Below are positions 47,346-55,836 of a stretch of DNA of 64,000 nucleotides, piece by piece (the first letter of the stretch is position 1; each line of letters opens with the position of its first letter). The translations under genes were made by a program, and so were the position numbers. The notes beneath the pieces are model-generated. The model saw only the letters and a program-made list of their open reading frames with translations, was not told the DNA's origin and did not search any database. The stretch comes from Bacteroidota bacterium (lineage in GTDB: Bacteria > Bacteroidota > Bacteroidia > Cytophagales > Cytophagaceae): assembly GCA_023428135.1 (NCBI GenBank), contig JAEYZG010000032.1:186001-250000 (forward strand), in the 5' to 3' direction.

Positions 47346-47917
47346 TGCTTAAATAATGATATGATGTATGAATTATCCTTTACCAGATTAAACAGTTTCT
47401 GTCTGCATCTGTAACTATATGTTTTAGCTACCTGATCACTCGAGTAGCCCATTTTTACTGCTATTTCTTTAAGACTAATTTTATCATATATTGTATACAT
47501 TAAAAGCTTCTTGCACTCTTCACCCACTCTTCCCATTAAATCTTCTATTGCCTTTGCCTTCTCTGCTGTAATCATATCTGCCAATACATCCATGCCCTCT
47601 TCTTCACTATCATCAAACTCAGTAGTATTAACAAGTTTTTTATCCCTTTTAGCCTTATTGATCCAAAGATTCCTTGCAACACTATACATAAAGGCGGCTA
47701 TCTCCTTTCTCTCATCAAACCTATTAAGCTTGACCTGATTATAAAATATCACTACCGTATCCTGAAATATATCTTTAGCATCCTCATACGAGCCACTATT
47801 GCTGATGATATATTTTTTAATATACGGAAGGACATCTTTATAGAGATTACTCAGAACCGACTCATTATCGCCAGTTCTAATCGCCTTCAGAATTTCTTTA
47901 TCATTTAACCTTCTCAT
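47342..47917 (-). CDS. ECF-type RNA polymerase sigma factor
   Basis: A 191-residue sigma-70 family protein of the extracytoplasmic-function group. Region 2 is at about 25-95 (D-A-K-D-I-F-Q-D-T-V-V-I-F-Y, then I-A-A-F-M-Y-S-V-A-R-N-L-W-I-N-K-A-K-R). Region 4 is at about 128-182 (L-L-M-Y-T-I-Y-D-K-I-S-L-K-E-I-A-V-K-M-G-Y-S). It heads a five-gene minus-strand unit: anti-sigma (4-base overlap), RCC1 type B protein, PorP/SprF, TPR/PD40 protein. Two copies of the promoter-like element lie upstream, suggesting autoregulation. In the nearer one the -10-like part is three bases from the ATG, so that transcript would be leaderless. Confidence 0.92.
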   Translation of the reverse strand: MRRLNDKEILKAIRTGDNESVLSNLYKDVLPYIKKYIISNSGSYEDAKDIFQDTVVIFYNQVKLNRFDERKEIAAFMYSVARNLWINKAKRDKKLVNTTEFDDSEEEGMDVLADMITAEKAKAIEDLMGRVGEECKKLLMYTIYDKISLKEIAVKMGYSSDQVAKTYSYRCRQKLFNLVKDNSYIISLFKQ

Positions 47918-47920
47918 TTA

Positions 47921-47951
47921 GTATACAAAGATGGAAAAGAAATGTGAACAA
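47921..47951 (-). promoter_or_regulatory. Shared promoter-like element, proximal to the sigma gene
   Basis: Minus strand: TTGTTCAC, 15 bases, TTGTATAC, then TAA and the ATG of the sigma gene. The spacing implies a leaderless transcript. The eight bases of each half are identical to those at PL11 copy 2, but the 15-base spacer is largely unrelated. Confidence 0.6.
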
Positions 47952-48234
47952 AGAGTTTTTGCCTAATTTGCTGAACTCTATAACAAAGAATATTCTTTCT
48001 TTTTATAAACAGATTAGACCGATTCATCAAATTTATATTTTCTAAAAGATCTCTAACTAAAACTTCTGTTGCCATTATTTATAGAGAGGCTGAATTCTCA
48101 ATAAAGATTAAAAATACTTATTAAGCACTATTCAAACCAATTAAAATACTATTAATAAAACACTTAGAATATACGATTTCTCTTCATTGCAGTTTGTTTT
48201 ACACATCTGATTTTCGAAATAAATCCCCTGTACC

Positions 48235-48265
48235 TATTACAACTGAAATAACTGGAGGTGAACAA
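48235..48265 (-). promoter_or_regulatory. Shared promoter-like element, distal to the sigma gene
   Basis: Minus strand: TTGTTCAC, 15 bases, TTGTAATA, about 320 bases before the sigma ATG. The region in between (47952-48234) contains a 53-codon open reading at 47914-48075 whose stop overlaps the sigma start, and the palindrome AAAGAATATTCTTT at 47985-47998. No other gene was seen there. Confidence 0.6.
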
Positions 48266-48322
48266 TATTTAAAAAAATTACTGCTGGAAGAATGATCAAG
48301 AACATCTAAACCTGAATAAAAT

Positions 48323-48362
48323 TAAAAATCCCTGCCTTATTTTTATAGGACAGGGATTTTTA
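48323..48362 (-). terminator. Terminator of the acetylesterase pair
   Basis: A 12-bp perfect stem (48323-48334 with 48351-48362) with A/T runs on both sides, 74 bases after the stop of the gene at 48436. Confidence 0.8.
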
Positions 48363-48435
48363 ATCCTGATAAGCCCGATAGCACTATCAACTAAAAACCA
48401 ACCAAATACAACTACTAGTTAATATCCATAAAAAT

Positions 48436-50802
48436 TTATTTTTTAATAATTCGCAAAGTACTAGTACTCTTTTCTGTCTTTAACCTTAAGATATAAACAC
48501 CCGGGACCAATTCACTTCCGGCCAAACCGGTTTCAATTCCTTTGCCAGACTCTATTTCTTTACCCATTAGGTCATAAAAAGAATAAGAATAGGCTCCTGA
48601 AGCCTTTAATAAAACAGAACCAGTAAATGGATTTGGATAACAACCAAAATCATTTGAGATCAAATTTTCACTAAAAATACTGGTGACCAGACAAGATCCT
48701 CCCGAGACTGAGTTATCCGTAAAACCGAAATAATCAAGATTTGGCAAACCATCAGAAGTCATTGCTACTAACTTTACCATATTTTCACCTTTATCGAGAT
48801 AAATATCAGTCTCTAATGTACTCCATTTGGTAAAAGCTCCTGTAGAAGGAAAAACAAGTACTTTGTTTTGTTCTATTGAATTGACAACAACACCTGAAGA
48901 TCTGCTTGCTGCTCCTCCGTTTGTATACCGGATTAAAAGTTTATAATTTCCAGAAGTCGCTGCATTAAAGGCAAAAGTAGCAGACTTGCCAGTGGCATTA
49001 TCTGCATTTACATATCCACTACCTTCAAAGCCAGCATTAATAGCTTCATTGCGGATACCTTCCACTTCACAAGCATCCTCTGCCTGCAGTTTAATTGTGC
49101 AGGCATTTTTTCCCGTATTACCACCGACACATACTCCACATGCATCCAAAGTTGCTGTACCATTCAATTCATTTGCGCAATCTACGCAGCTTGACTCTTC
49201 TTTACCACAACCGCAAATTCCTGGTTCGGATTTATTTTTATCATCAGGACAAAGATCTGTTTTGTCTGCTACATAACCCGAAGGCTGCGTACATGAAGAT
49301 TGAGAAACTGCAGGATCTCCTTTTCCGTCTCCGTCTGCATCTGCATACCAAATACTTTTGGGCTGAACGTCAACTGTGACTCCTGCAGCAGTTGCTTTGC
49401 AACCATCACCACCTGTAACTTCAGCAGTATAGACTCCGGCAGTTGTAGCAACATAAGACTGACCAGTGCCTACCTGATTTGTCCCGTTCTTCCATATAAA
49501 GGATACTCCTGTAGATGCTGTTAATATCACGCTTCCACCTTCACAGAATGAGGTTGCTCCGGAGGTACTGATAGTCGCGGCGCAATTTGTTGCTCCTTTA
49601 TAAACAGCAGTATAATTTGTAGCAGCAGCCCATGACTTAACGGTAGTAAGGGTTGCTGTAGACAATTGTGTTCCTGAAGCATTGTTCCACTTCTGAAAGG
49701 TTCCGCTTGTTTTAGGTAAAGTTTTTAAAGTAATGGTAAGACCTTCCGGATAGCTTGATGTACGTGTCGTTGCGATGTCAGAGCCTACAGGATTCACATT
49801 AACACCTATCTGATACCTTGGTTTGAGATAAGGAATAAGTTTACTGATATTGACATCAGACTTCAATTCTTCTATTCCCTGCACAACAAGGTTTGCCATG
49901 GCTATAGCGCCCATTTCCTGGAAGTGAACATCATCTGTGTTGCCGTTAGGGTAATTGGAATATTCTCCTGCAACATAATTATTGTACCAGAAACGCGTAG
50001 TATAAGTTTGTCCTGCTACTTCCATCTGCACTTTTGATTTTGCATCCAGATCTATCAGAGGAACTTTAAGAGAATTTGCTACGGTGCGGACAGCAACAGG
50101 ATGATCATGATAAGCATCATAAACTGTTTTATCAGCGTTCCAGGCGTTTCTTCTCACTGTAGAAACAAGAACAGGATACGCTCCTTTCGCTTTTGTTTCA
50201 TTCACAAACTTCGTTAAATAACTTTCGAATTCTCCACCTGTCGGAGTATACCTGGCAGCATCTGCTTTGTTTCTGTCATTGATCCCGAATTGAATAAATA
50301 CATAATCACCAGGTTGCAGCACATCTCTGACAGCAGACCAGAAATTGTTGTAAAAACTTTTAGAGCTTGTCCCACCGACCGCCTTATTCACCACCTGAAC
50401 ATTGCTACTGTTAAAGAAATAAGGCAATACCTGTCCCCATCCTTTTCTGGGATAATATCCGTCATTATAGTCCTGAACTGTAGAATCTCCTATGGTATAT
50501 ATTTTTATAATGGCTCCGACGGAATTGATAGCAATAGCTATGTCTTCTGTATAAGTATATCCAGACTCTTCTGTAATCATCACAGTATAACTCCCTCCAC
50601 CATCCACTGAAAGAGCCTGCTGGACGGCTCCTTTAATAAGTTTACCTTCTTTAAACCACTGATAGGAACAACCATCCGGAGCTACCAGCGATTTCAATTG
50701 ACTATTCGATACTATTCCTTTCCCTGAAAATCCATATCCCAGTGCCGGAGACAACAATAAAATGAATAGTAAACCAAAGATTATTTTGTTAATGTTTCTC
50801 AT
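48436..50802 (-). CDS. T9SS-exported rhamnogalacturonan acetylesterase-like SGNH enzyme, copy 1
   Basis: A 788-residue secreted esterase. Signal peptide (about 1-24), a short Ig-like start (about 35-95), then the SGNH/CE12-like catalytic domain (about 100-325) with Ser in I-G-D-S-T, the Asn block Q-F-G-I-N-D-R-N and the Asp/His pair in D-D-V-H-F-Q. A beta linker, an Ig-like module (about 410-480), a calcium-type D-A-D-G-D-G-K-G-D segment with a Cys-rich G-x-C-G-C-G-K stretch (about 485-575), a CBM35/CBM6-like module (about 580-705) and a type A T9SS tail complete it. It should remove acetyl groups from rhamnogalacturonan and aid the PL11 lyases. It follows copy 2 by 25 bases in one transcript. 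Confidence 0.9.
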   Translation of the reverse strand: MRNINKIIFGLLFILLLSPALGYGFSGKGIVSNSQLKSLVAPDGCSYQWFKEGKLIKGAVQQALSVDGGGSYTVMITEESGYTYTEDIAIAINSVGAIIKIYTIGDSTVQDYNDGYYPRKGWGQVLPYFFNSSNVQVVNKAVGGTSSKSFYNNFWSAVRDVLQPGDYVFIQFGINDRNKADAARYTPTGGEFESYLTKFVNETKAKGAYPVLVSTVRRNAWNADKTVYDAYHDHPVAVRTVANSLKVPLIDLDAKSKVQMEVAGQTYTTRFWYNNYVAGEYSNYPNGNTDDVHFQEMGAIAMANLVVQGIEELKSDVNISKLIPYLKPRYQIGVNVNPVGSDIATTRTSSYPEGLTITLKTLPKTSGTFQKWNNASGTQLSTATLTTVKSWAAATNYTAVYKGATNCAATISTSGATSFCEGGSVILTASTGVSFIWKNGTNQVGTGQSYVATTAGVYTAEVTGGDGCKATAAGVTVDVQPKSIWYADADGDGKGDPAVSQSSCTQPSGYVADKTDLCPDDKNKSEPGICGCGKEESSCVDCANELNGTATLDACGVCVGGNTGKNACTIKLQAEDACEVEGIRNEAINAGFEGSGYVNADNATGKSATFAFNAATSGNYKLLIRYTNGGAASRSSGVVVNSIEQNKVLVFPSTGAFTKWSTLETDIYLDKGENMVKLVAMTSDGLPNLDYFGFTDNSVSGGSCLVTSIFSENLISNDFGCYPNPFTGSVLLKASGAYSYSFYDLMGKEIESGKGIETGLAGSELVPGVYILRLKTEKSTSTLRIIKK

Positions 50803-50827
50803 TGTTCTAATTCGTTCTATTCAGTAT

Positions 50828-53221
50828 TTATCTTTTAATAATGCGCATAGTCCTTGCAGACTGCTGAGTCTGCAACTTTAATGTATAAATGCCAGGCAAT
50901 AATCCATTACCTGCAAAACCGGCATTTAATCCTTTACCTGACTCAACTTCTTTTCCTGTCAGATCATAAATTGAATAAGAAAATTCATCAGGGGCCTGCA
51001 AAGTAACAGCTCCTGTAAATGGATTAGGATAACAAAGAATCTCATTATACCTCGTCTCTTCTGCATTGATACCAGTAATCAAACACGGGCCTGAAGTAAT
51101 GTTATATTCAGTAAAACCAATATAATCAATATTTGGTAAGCCATCAGCTGTTTTGGCTATTAATCTGAACATATTATTACCTTCATTGAGATAGGTCTCA
51201 GTCTCTAAAGTTGCCCAGGTAGTAAAAGCTCCTGTAGAAGGAAATACCAATATACTGCTTTGTTCCAAAGCATTAACCATCACTCCTGAAGATCGACTGG
51301 CAGTTCCTCCATTCGCATATCTGATTAATAACCTAAAATTTCCTGAGGATGCTGCACGAATAGAAAATGTGGCTGATTTACCAATAGCATTATCCGTATT
51401 TATATAACCTGTACCTTCAAAACCTGCATTTATTGCTTCATTTCGGATACCATCCACTTCACAGGCTTCTTCTGCCTGATATTTATATATACAAGCTTCT
51501 TTTCCCGTATTTCCTCCAACACAGACTCCGCATGCGTCTACAATAGCAGTACCATTCAAAATATTTGCACAATCCATACAACTTGACTCTGTTTTTCCAC
51601 AACCACAATTTCCCGGCTCTGACTTATTTTTATCATCGGGGCAAAGATCTGTATTGTCTGCTACATAACCTGTTGGCTGTGTACATAATAATTGCGAAAC
51701 ATTTGAATTCCCCTTTCCATCTCCATCAAGATCTGCATACCAGGTAGTTTTAGTTTGAGCTGTTACTGCAGTTGCAACGGACACAGCTTTACACCCACTT
51801 CCATCTGTTATTTCCACAGTGTAATTACCAGATGTCATGGCTACATATGTTTGAGACGTTCCTATCTGAGTAGTTCCGTTTTTCCAGAGAAAGGATGAAC
51901 CGCCAGAGGCTGACAGCGTAACACTTCCTCCTTCGCAAAAAGTAGTCGCTCCGGAAGCTGTGATTGTGGCAGAACAAGTATTTGTTGCGCCATTATAGGT
52001 AGCAGTATAATTGGTTGCTGTTGTTCCTGATTTAACTGTTGTAAGTGTTTTGGTTGAAAGTTGCCCGCCGGAAACGTTTTTCCATAACTGAAAGGTGCTT
52101 CCTGTTTTAGGCAAGGTCTTTAATGTGACTGTTAAACCTTCCGGATAGGCTGCTGTGCGGGTTGTCATCTGGTCTGCTCCAACAGGATTCACAAAAACTT
52201 TTATTTCATACATGGGTTTCAGAAACTTTGCCAGATTAACCATATTGGCATTGCCCGTTAATTCAGAAATCCCCTGAACTACCATTCTTGCATTCTCGAT
52301 AGCACCCATTTCCTGAAAATGCGTACCATCTGTCACTCCATTGGGGTAATTCGGATATTCACCTGCTGGATATGTATGGTAAACAAACCTCGATATATAG
52401 TTTTGTCCCAGACCTTTATAGAGAGTCCAGGACTTCATATTCAGATCAATAAAAGGCACATTCAATGCAGTAGCCACTTCAAGCATTCCCCCACGATAGT
52501 TGTTACCGTTTTCTGTAAAAACATTACGCATGGTTCCGTTGCTCCAGGCATTCATTACCATAGGCGAAACAAGGACGGGGATAGCTCCTTTTGCTCTGCT
52601 TTCATTTACATAGATGGTAAGGAATTTCTTATAATCATCAACAGAAGTGTATCGTTCGGCTTTTGAAAAATCCCTGTCGTTATGACCGAATTGAATAAAG
52701 ACATAATCCCCGGCAACCAATGCATTTTTTACAGTTGTCCACCGACCTTCTTCATAAAAGCTCCGGCTACTTCTCCCACCTATTGCCCTGTTGTCAATTT
52801 TAACATTGGCACTATTGAAGAAATAAGGCAAGACTTGTCCCCATCCGGCCATAGGATATGCCGATGCCGCATAATTACAAACAGTAGAATCTCCGATAAG
52901 ATATATCGTTATAACCGCTCCGGTTGCATCAATAGAAAGTAAAACTCTTTGAAAGGTTGAAAAACCTTCATCATCAATCAGCTGAACTGAATACTCCCCT
53001 GTATGTGAAGGCTTTAAAACCTGATCATCCTCCGCATTGAGTTTCTGGCCATTAAAAAACCATTGATAACCGCAAGCATCAGGAGCAATCAGTACTTTTA
53101 AATTTTTATCATAACTTATATTATTGCTCTCTCTGGAAAATGAGGATACAGAAATAAAGGTTAAACTAATAAGGATTACCAGTTTACAGGATTGAATAAT
53201 TCTTAGAAAGAGTCCTTTCAT
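50828..53221 (-). CDS. T9SS-exported rhamnogalacturonan acetylesterase-like SGNH enzyme, copy 2
   Basis: A 797-residue paralogue of the previous gene with the same module order. Catalytic motifs: I-G-D-S-T-V-C-N-Y, Q-F-G-H-N-D-R-D (the Asn block with a preceding His) and D-G-T-H-F-Q. The Ig-like, D-G-D-G-K-G-N/Cys-rich, CBM35-like and T9SS modules follow (C-Y-P-N-P-F-T-G near residue 730). I chose the ATG at 53221. A longer reading from a TTG at 53308 would cross the promoter-like element at 53258-53288 and bury the signal peptide. It is the first gene of the two-gene esterase transcript. Confidence 0.9.
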   Translation of the reverse strand: MKGLFLRIIQSCKLVILISLTFISVSSFSRESNNISYDKNLKVLIAPDACGYQWFFNGQKLNAEDDQVLKPSHTGEYSVQLIDDEGFSTFQRVLLSIDATGAVITIYLIGDSTVCNYAASAYPMAGWGQVLPYFFNSANVKIDNRAIGGRSSRSFYEEGRWTTVKNALVAGDYVFIQFGHNDRDFSKAERYTSVDDYKKFLTIYVNESRAKGAIPVLVSPMVMNAWSNGTMRNVFTENGNNYRGGMLEVATALNVPFIDLNMKSWTLYKGLGQNYISRFVYHTYPAGEYPNYPNGVTDGTHFQEMGAIENARMVVQGISELTGNANMVNLAKFLKPMYEIKVFVNPVGADQMTTRTAAYPEGLTVTLKTLPKTGSTFQLWKNVSGGQLSTKTLTTVKSGTTATNYTATYNGATNTCSATITASGATTFCEGGSVTLSASGGSSFLWKNGTTQIGTSQTYVAMTSGNYTVEITDGSGCKAVSVATAVTAQTKTTWYADLDGDGKGNSNVSQLLCTQPTGYVADNTDLCPDDKNKSEPGNCGCGKTESSCMDCANILNGTAIVDACGVCVGGNTGKEACIYKYQAEEACEVDGIRNEAINAGFEGTGYINTDNAIGKSATFSIRAASSGNFRLLIRYANGGTASRSSGVMVNALEQSSILVFPSTGAFTTWATLETETYLNEGNNMFRLIAKTADGLPNIDYIGFTEYNITSGPCLITGINAEETRYNEILCYPNPFTGAVTLQAPDEFSYSIYDLTGKEVESGKGLNAGFAGNGLLPGIYTLKLQTQQSARTMRIIKR

Positions 53222-53257
53222 ATATGGGTTAATCTTTTGAAAGCTGAAGATTATCCC

Positions 53258-53288
53258 ATATACAAACTGAGAGACGAAAGGGTAACAA
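53258..53288 (-). promoter_or_regulatory. Variant of the shared promoter-like element upstream of the acetylesterase pair
   Basis: Minus strand: TTGTTACC, 15 bases, TTGTATAT, about 37 bases before the start at 53221. It differs from TTGTTCAC at two positions and keeps the 15-base spacer. Confidence 0.5.
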
Positions 53289-53369
53289 ATATTAGTGTTT
53301 TTTTTCAAAAGATTAAAAAGCTTTTAACACAACCAGTACAAATCCAAGCCCTGTTTTATAACCTTTTTT

Positions 53370-53403
53370 AAAAATAAAGGCCCAGGTTTTGAAACCTGAG
53401 CCT
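53370..53403 (-). terminator. Terminator of the CE6-like gene
   Basis: A hairpin of AGGCCCAGGTTTT with AAAACCTGAGCCT-type pairing (53378-53390 with 53392-53403, one mismatch or bulge), followed on the minus strand by a T-rich run; 78 bases after the stop. Confidence 0.65.
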
Positions 53404-53480
53404 AGATAAACTAAAACTAACTATAATAAATGTAAAGGGTAGTACTTTGTAAAATCAGAAAGCTGTAAAAACTTTAGCTA

Positions 53481-55415
53481 TTATTCTTTAATAAACTTCA
53501 TCACAGTTCTCTTTGAATCTTCTTGTATCCATATAGTATAAAAACCAGGAGACAGGTCCTCAATATTCACATTAACTTCCGATTTTCCGGAAGATACTTC
53601 TTTTCCTGAGTAATCCATAATACTGTATGCAAATCCATTTGATACTCCTGATAACTGAATAGTATTCTTCGCAGGATTAGGGAACAAAGCTACAGTATTT
53701 TTATCTGCCCCTATAACAGATGTCACCACAAGGCTTTCCAGTCTTCCCAGACCGAAAGTTGAAGGATCTGAATAAGAATTATCCTGTGTTGCAAACCATG
53801 TGATTTTACCATCTCTTAAAGCCAGATCACTATCATTGACATGAAAATCCAAACCAATCATTTTCTTATCAGAAGGGGTCACACCTACTAATGACCATGG
53901 GATAGATGCTTCTACAACATATCCGGTGCTGTTTTGTGTAGCTTTTGCTATAATACCAGTAACAGATTTACTATGTCCTTCTTGTATCTGACTGGCATCA
54001 TACCTGATCACAAACTGAAAATCATTGGCATCATAACTCGTTGCTTTATCATTGTTACCATCTATATAAAGCTCGATCCCATCATTCTCCCAGAAGTTTG
54101 TTGATGAAGCTCTTTTCTGATTATCAGTAACAGTGTATAGAACATACAAATTCTGATTATCATAAAGCACATTAACTTTTCCGCTCAGATCTGCATCATT
54201 ATCTATTGTCAATATCTTATTTTTAAGCTGATAAGAATTAGAATTGCTCCAGATTGGATCTTCTATGCCATCGATAACAACAGGACTCGCTGTCTTTACA
54301 ACTTTAACTCCAATAAAATCTGTAACAGTAAGCGTTATTATATTGCTTGTAACTGTACCCAATTTATTTGACACTACAACTTTAAAAGCACTTTTGTCAT
54401 AACTGGCGTCAACACTGGAAATAGTTAATGTAGCCGAAGTTGCTCCATTAATAACCTGATCATTTCTATACCACACATAATTAAGATCAGAACCGCCTGC
54501 ACCAATGGTTAAGTTAAGTGTTTGATTTTCCGCAATTGTAGTATTACTTAAATTGGTTGTAATAGAAGGAGGAGTATCTTCCAAAGGAGGGAGCAATGTC
54601 AACATTTTTTGTGCATACCTTGTACCCAACAATCTGTACCCAGCAGATGTAAAATGCAATTTATCGCTTACTGCTGTACAACCACTTGAGGAAATAACAT
54701 GTGCAGTAGGAATAGTATTGCTTATATTATTAATAATATTATTATGAGCGGCACATAAGCCTCCCTGAGCTGCATCTACTACCTGCCCCACCAGCAATGG
54801 TACATTTGCTGCTGTAAGTCCAAGATCAGTTAAAAGATTTTGATATACACCTCGTACCTTATTTGGCCATGCCGTCTCTCCGCTATTGGATTCACCCTGA
54901 TGCATCAGTATACCCTTTATCACTCCATCTTTTTGGGCAAGCTTGGCCAATTGTACCAGCCTTCCATAAGGATTATTTCCATACTGTGCAATAATGTCCT
55001 TCATCCACTGTTGCTCTCCGTTAACATAGCTGGCATAATTAACCTTATCAAACAGCTCTATCTTACTACCTGCAACAGCTACATGCACAACGCCAACTCT
55101 TATATTCGAAGGAAGATTTTTAATCATCTCACGGCCGAAATAATCAGCAGGACCTAGCCCCGTGTTGCACCTGGATAATGGTGGAGTTGCTGTACGCCAG
55201 GTTTCCTGCGGTTTTCCTGAACAATTAACCGCTTGTAATATTCTGAATCGGCTGTCTACACTTTGATCCTGACTTTCTATGGTGCCCTGTCCTTCCATAT
55301 TGGATTGCCCAAAACACAGATAGATATGAAAATTCGGATCCTGTGCTTTCGCAAAGAAATGAACTCCCATTAGGAATGTGAATAATAAGAGTCCTTTTGT
55401 TAGTATTCGTTTCAT
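53481..55415 (-). CDS. T9SS-exported CE6-like carbohydrate acetylesterase with CBM9-like domain
   Basis: A 644-residue secreted protein. Signal peptide (about 1-24), a CE6/sialate-acetylesterase-type SGNH domain (about 28-275) with the nucleophile in F-G-Q-S-N-M-E-G, the H-Q-G-E-S-N block and D-K-L-H-F-T-S-A-G near the end, an Ig-like module (about 283-365), a CBM9-like domain (about 370-560; V-V-I-D-G-I-E-D-P-I-W, then N-D-G-I-E-L-Y-I-D-G) and a type A T9SS tail (L-F-P-N-P-A-K-N). CE6 enzymes deacetylate xylan and similar chains. A weak form of the shared promoter-like element lies about 96 bases upstream. Confidence 0.88.
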   Translation of the reverse strand: MKRILTKGLLLFTFLMGVHFFAKAQDPNFHIYLCFGQSNMEGQGTIESQDQSVDSRFRILQAVNCSGKPQETWRTATPPLSRCNTGLGPADYFGREMIKNLPSNIRVGVVHVAVAGSKIELFDKVNYASYVNGEQQWMKDIIAQYGNNPYGRLVQLAKLAQKDGVIKGILMHQGESNSGETAWPNKVRGVYQNLLTDLGLTAANVPLLVGQVVDAAQGGLCAAHNNIINNISNTIPTAHVISSSGCTAVSDKLHFTSAGYRLLGTRYAQKMLTLLPPLEDTPPSITTNLSNTTIAENQTLNLTIGAGGSDLNYVWYRNDQVINGATSATLTISSVDASYDKSAFKVVVSNKLGTVTSNIITLTVTDFIGVKVVKTASPVVIDGIEDPIWSNSNSYQLKNKILTIDNDADLSGKVNVLYDNQNLYVLYTVTDNQKRASSTNFWENDGIELYIDGNNDKATSYDANDFQFVIRYDASQIQEGHSKSVTGIIAKATQNSTGYVVEASIPWSLVGVTPSDKKMIGLDFHVNDSDLALRDGKITWFATQDNSYSDPSTFGLGRLESLVVTSVIGADKNTVALFPNPAKNTIQLSGVSNGFAYSIMDYSGKEVSSGKSEVNVNIEDLSPGFYTIWIQEDSKRTVMKFIKE

Positions 55416-55510
55416 TTTAATGAATGCTGTAAATTCTTCAAAGCCTGAGGGTACTAAAAGATCTGATAGATTATCAGCCAGACAGCTTTAAAATCTTTCA
55501 GAGACTTTAG

Positions 55511-55541
55511 CTTTACACTGAACTAAAAAAAAGGTAAACAT
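55511..55541 (-). promoter_or_regulatory. Weak variant of the shared promoter-like element upstream of the CE6-like gene
   Basis: Minus strand: ATGTTTAC, 15 bases, GTGTAAAG. It keeps the spacer and the TGTT-AC and TGTA cores only, so it could be chance. Confidence 0.3.
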
Positions 55542-55836
55542 TAAATTCTTAAATCTTCAGAAATAAGATGATGCGCACAGCTAAAAAGAAAAATCAAACC
55601 CGGAACGGCTGAAGGTTCAACAGAAAAAAATTTATTTACAAAAGCTGCTATAAAAGGATATTATCATACTTATTTACAGAACATCTAAATAAGTTCAATA
55701 CATCTAATCAACAAGCCAAAGGAAAATAAACAGAATACCATATTGTTATAAAAACTAGGTTTTGATTATCTGACGATGATAAAACCTATCAATGAATCCT
55801 GCTATTCTTATTTAATTAACGGACTAAAGGAATTAA
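55542..55836. other. Intergenic region
   Basis: AT-rich spacer between the CE6-like gene and the MORN-type gene. Nothing was recognised in it. Confidence 0.5.
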
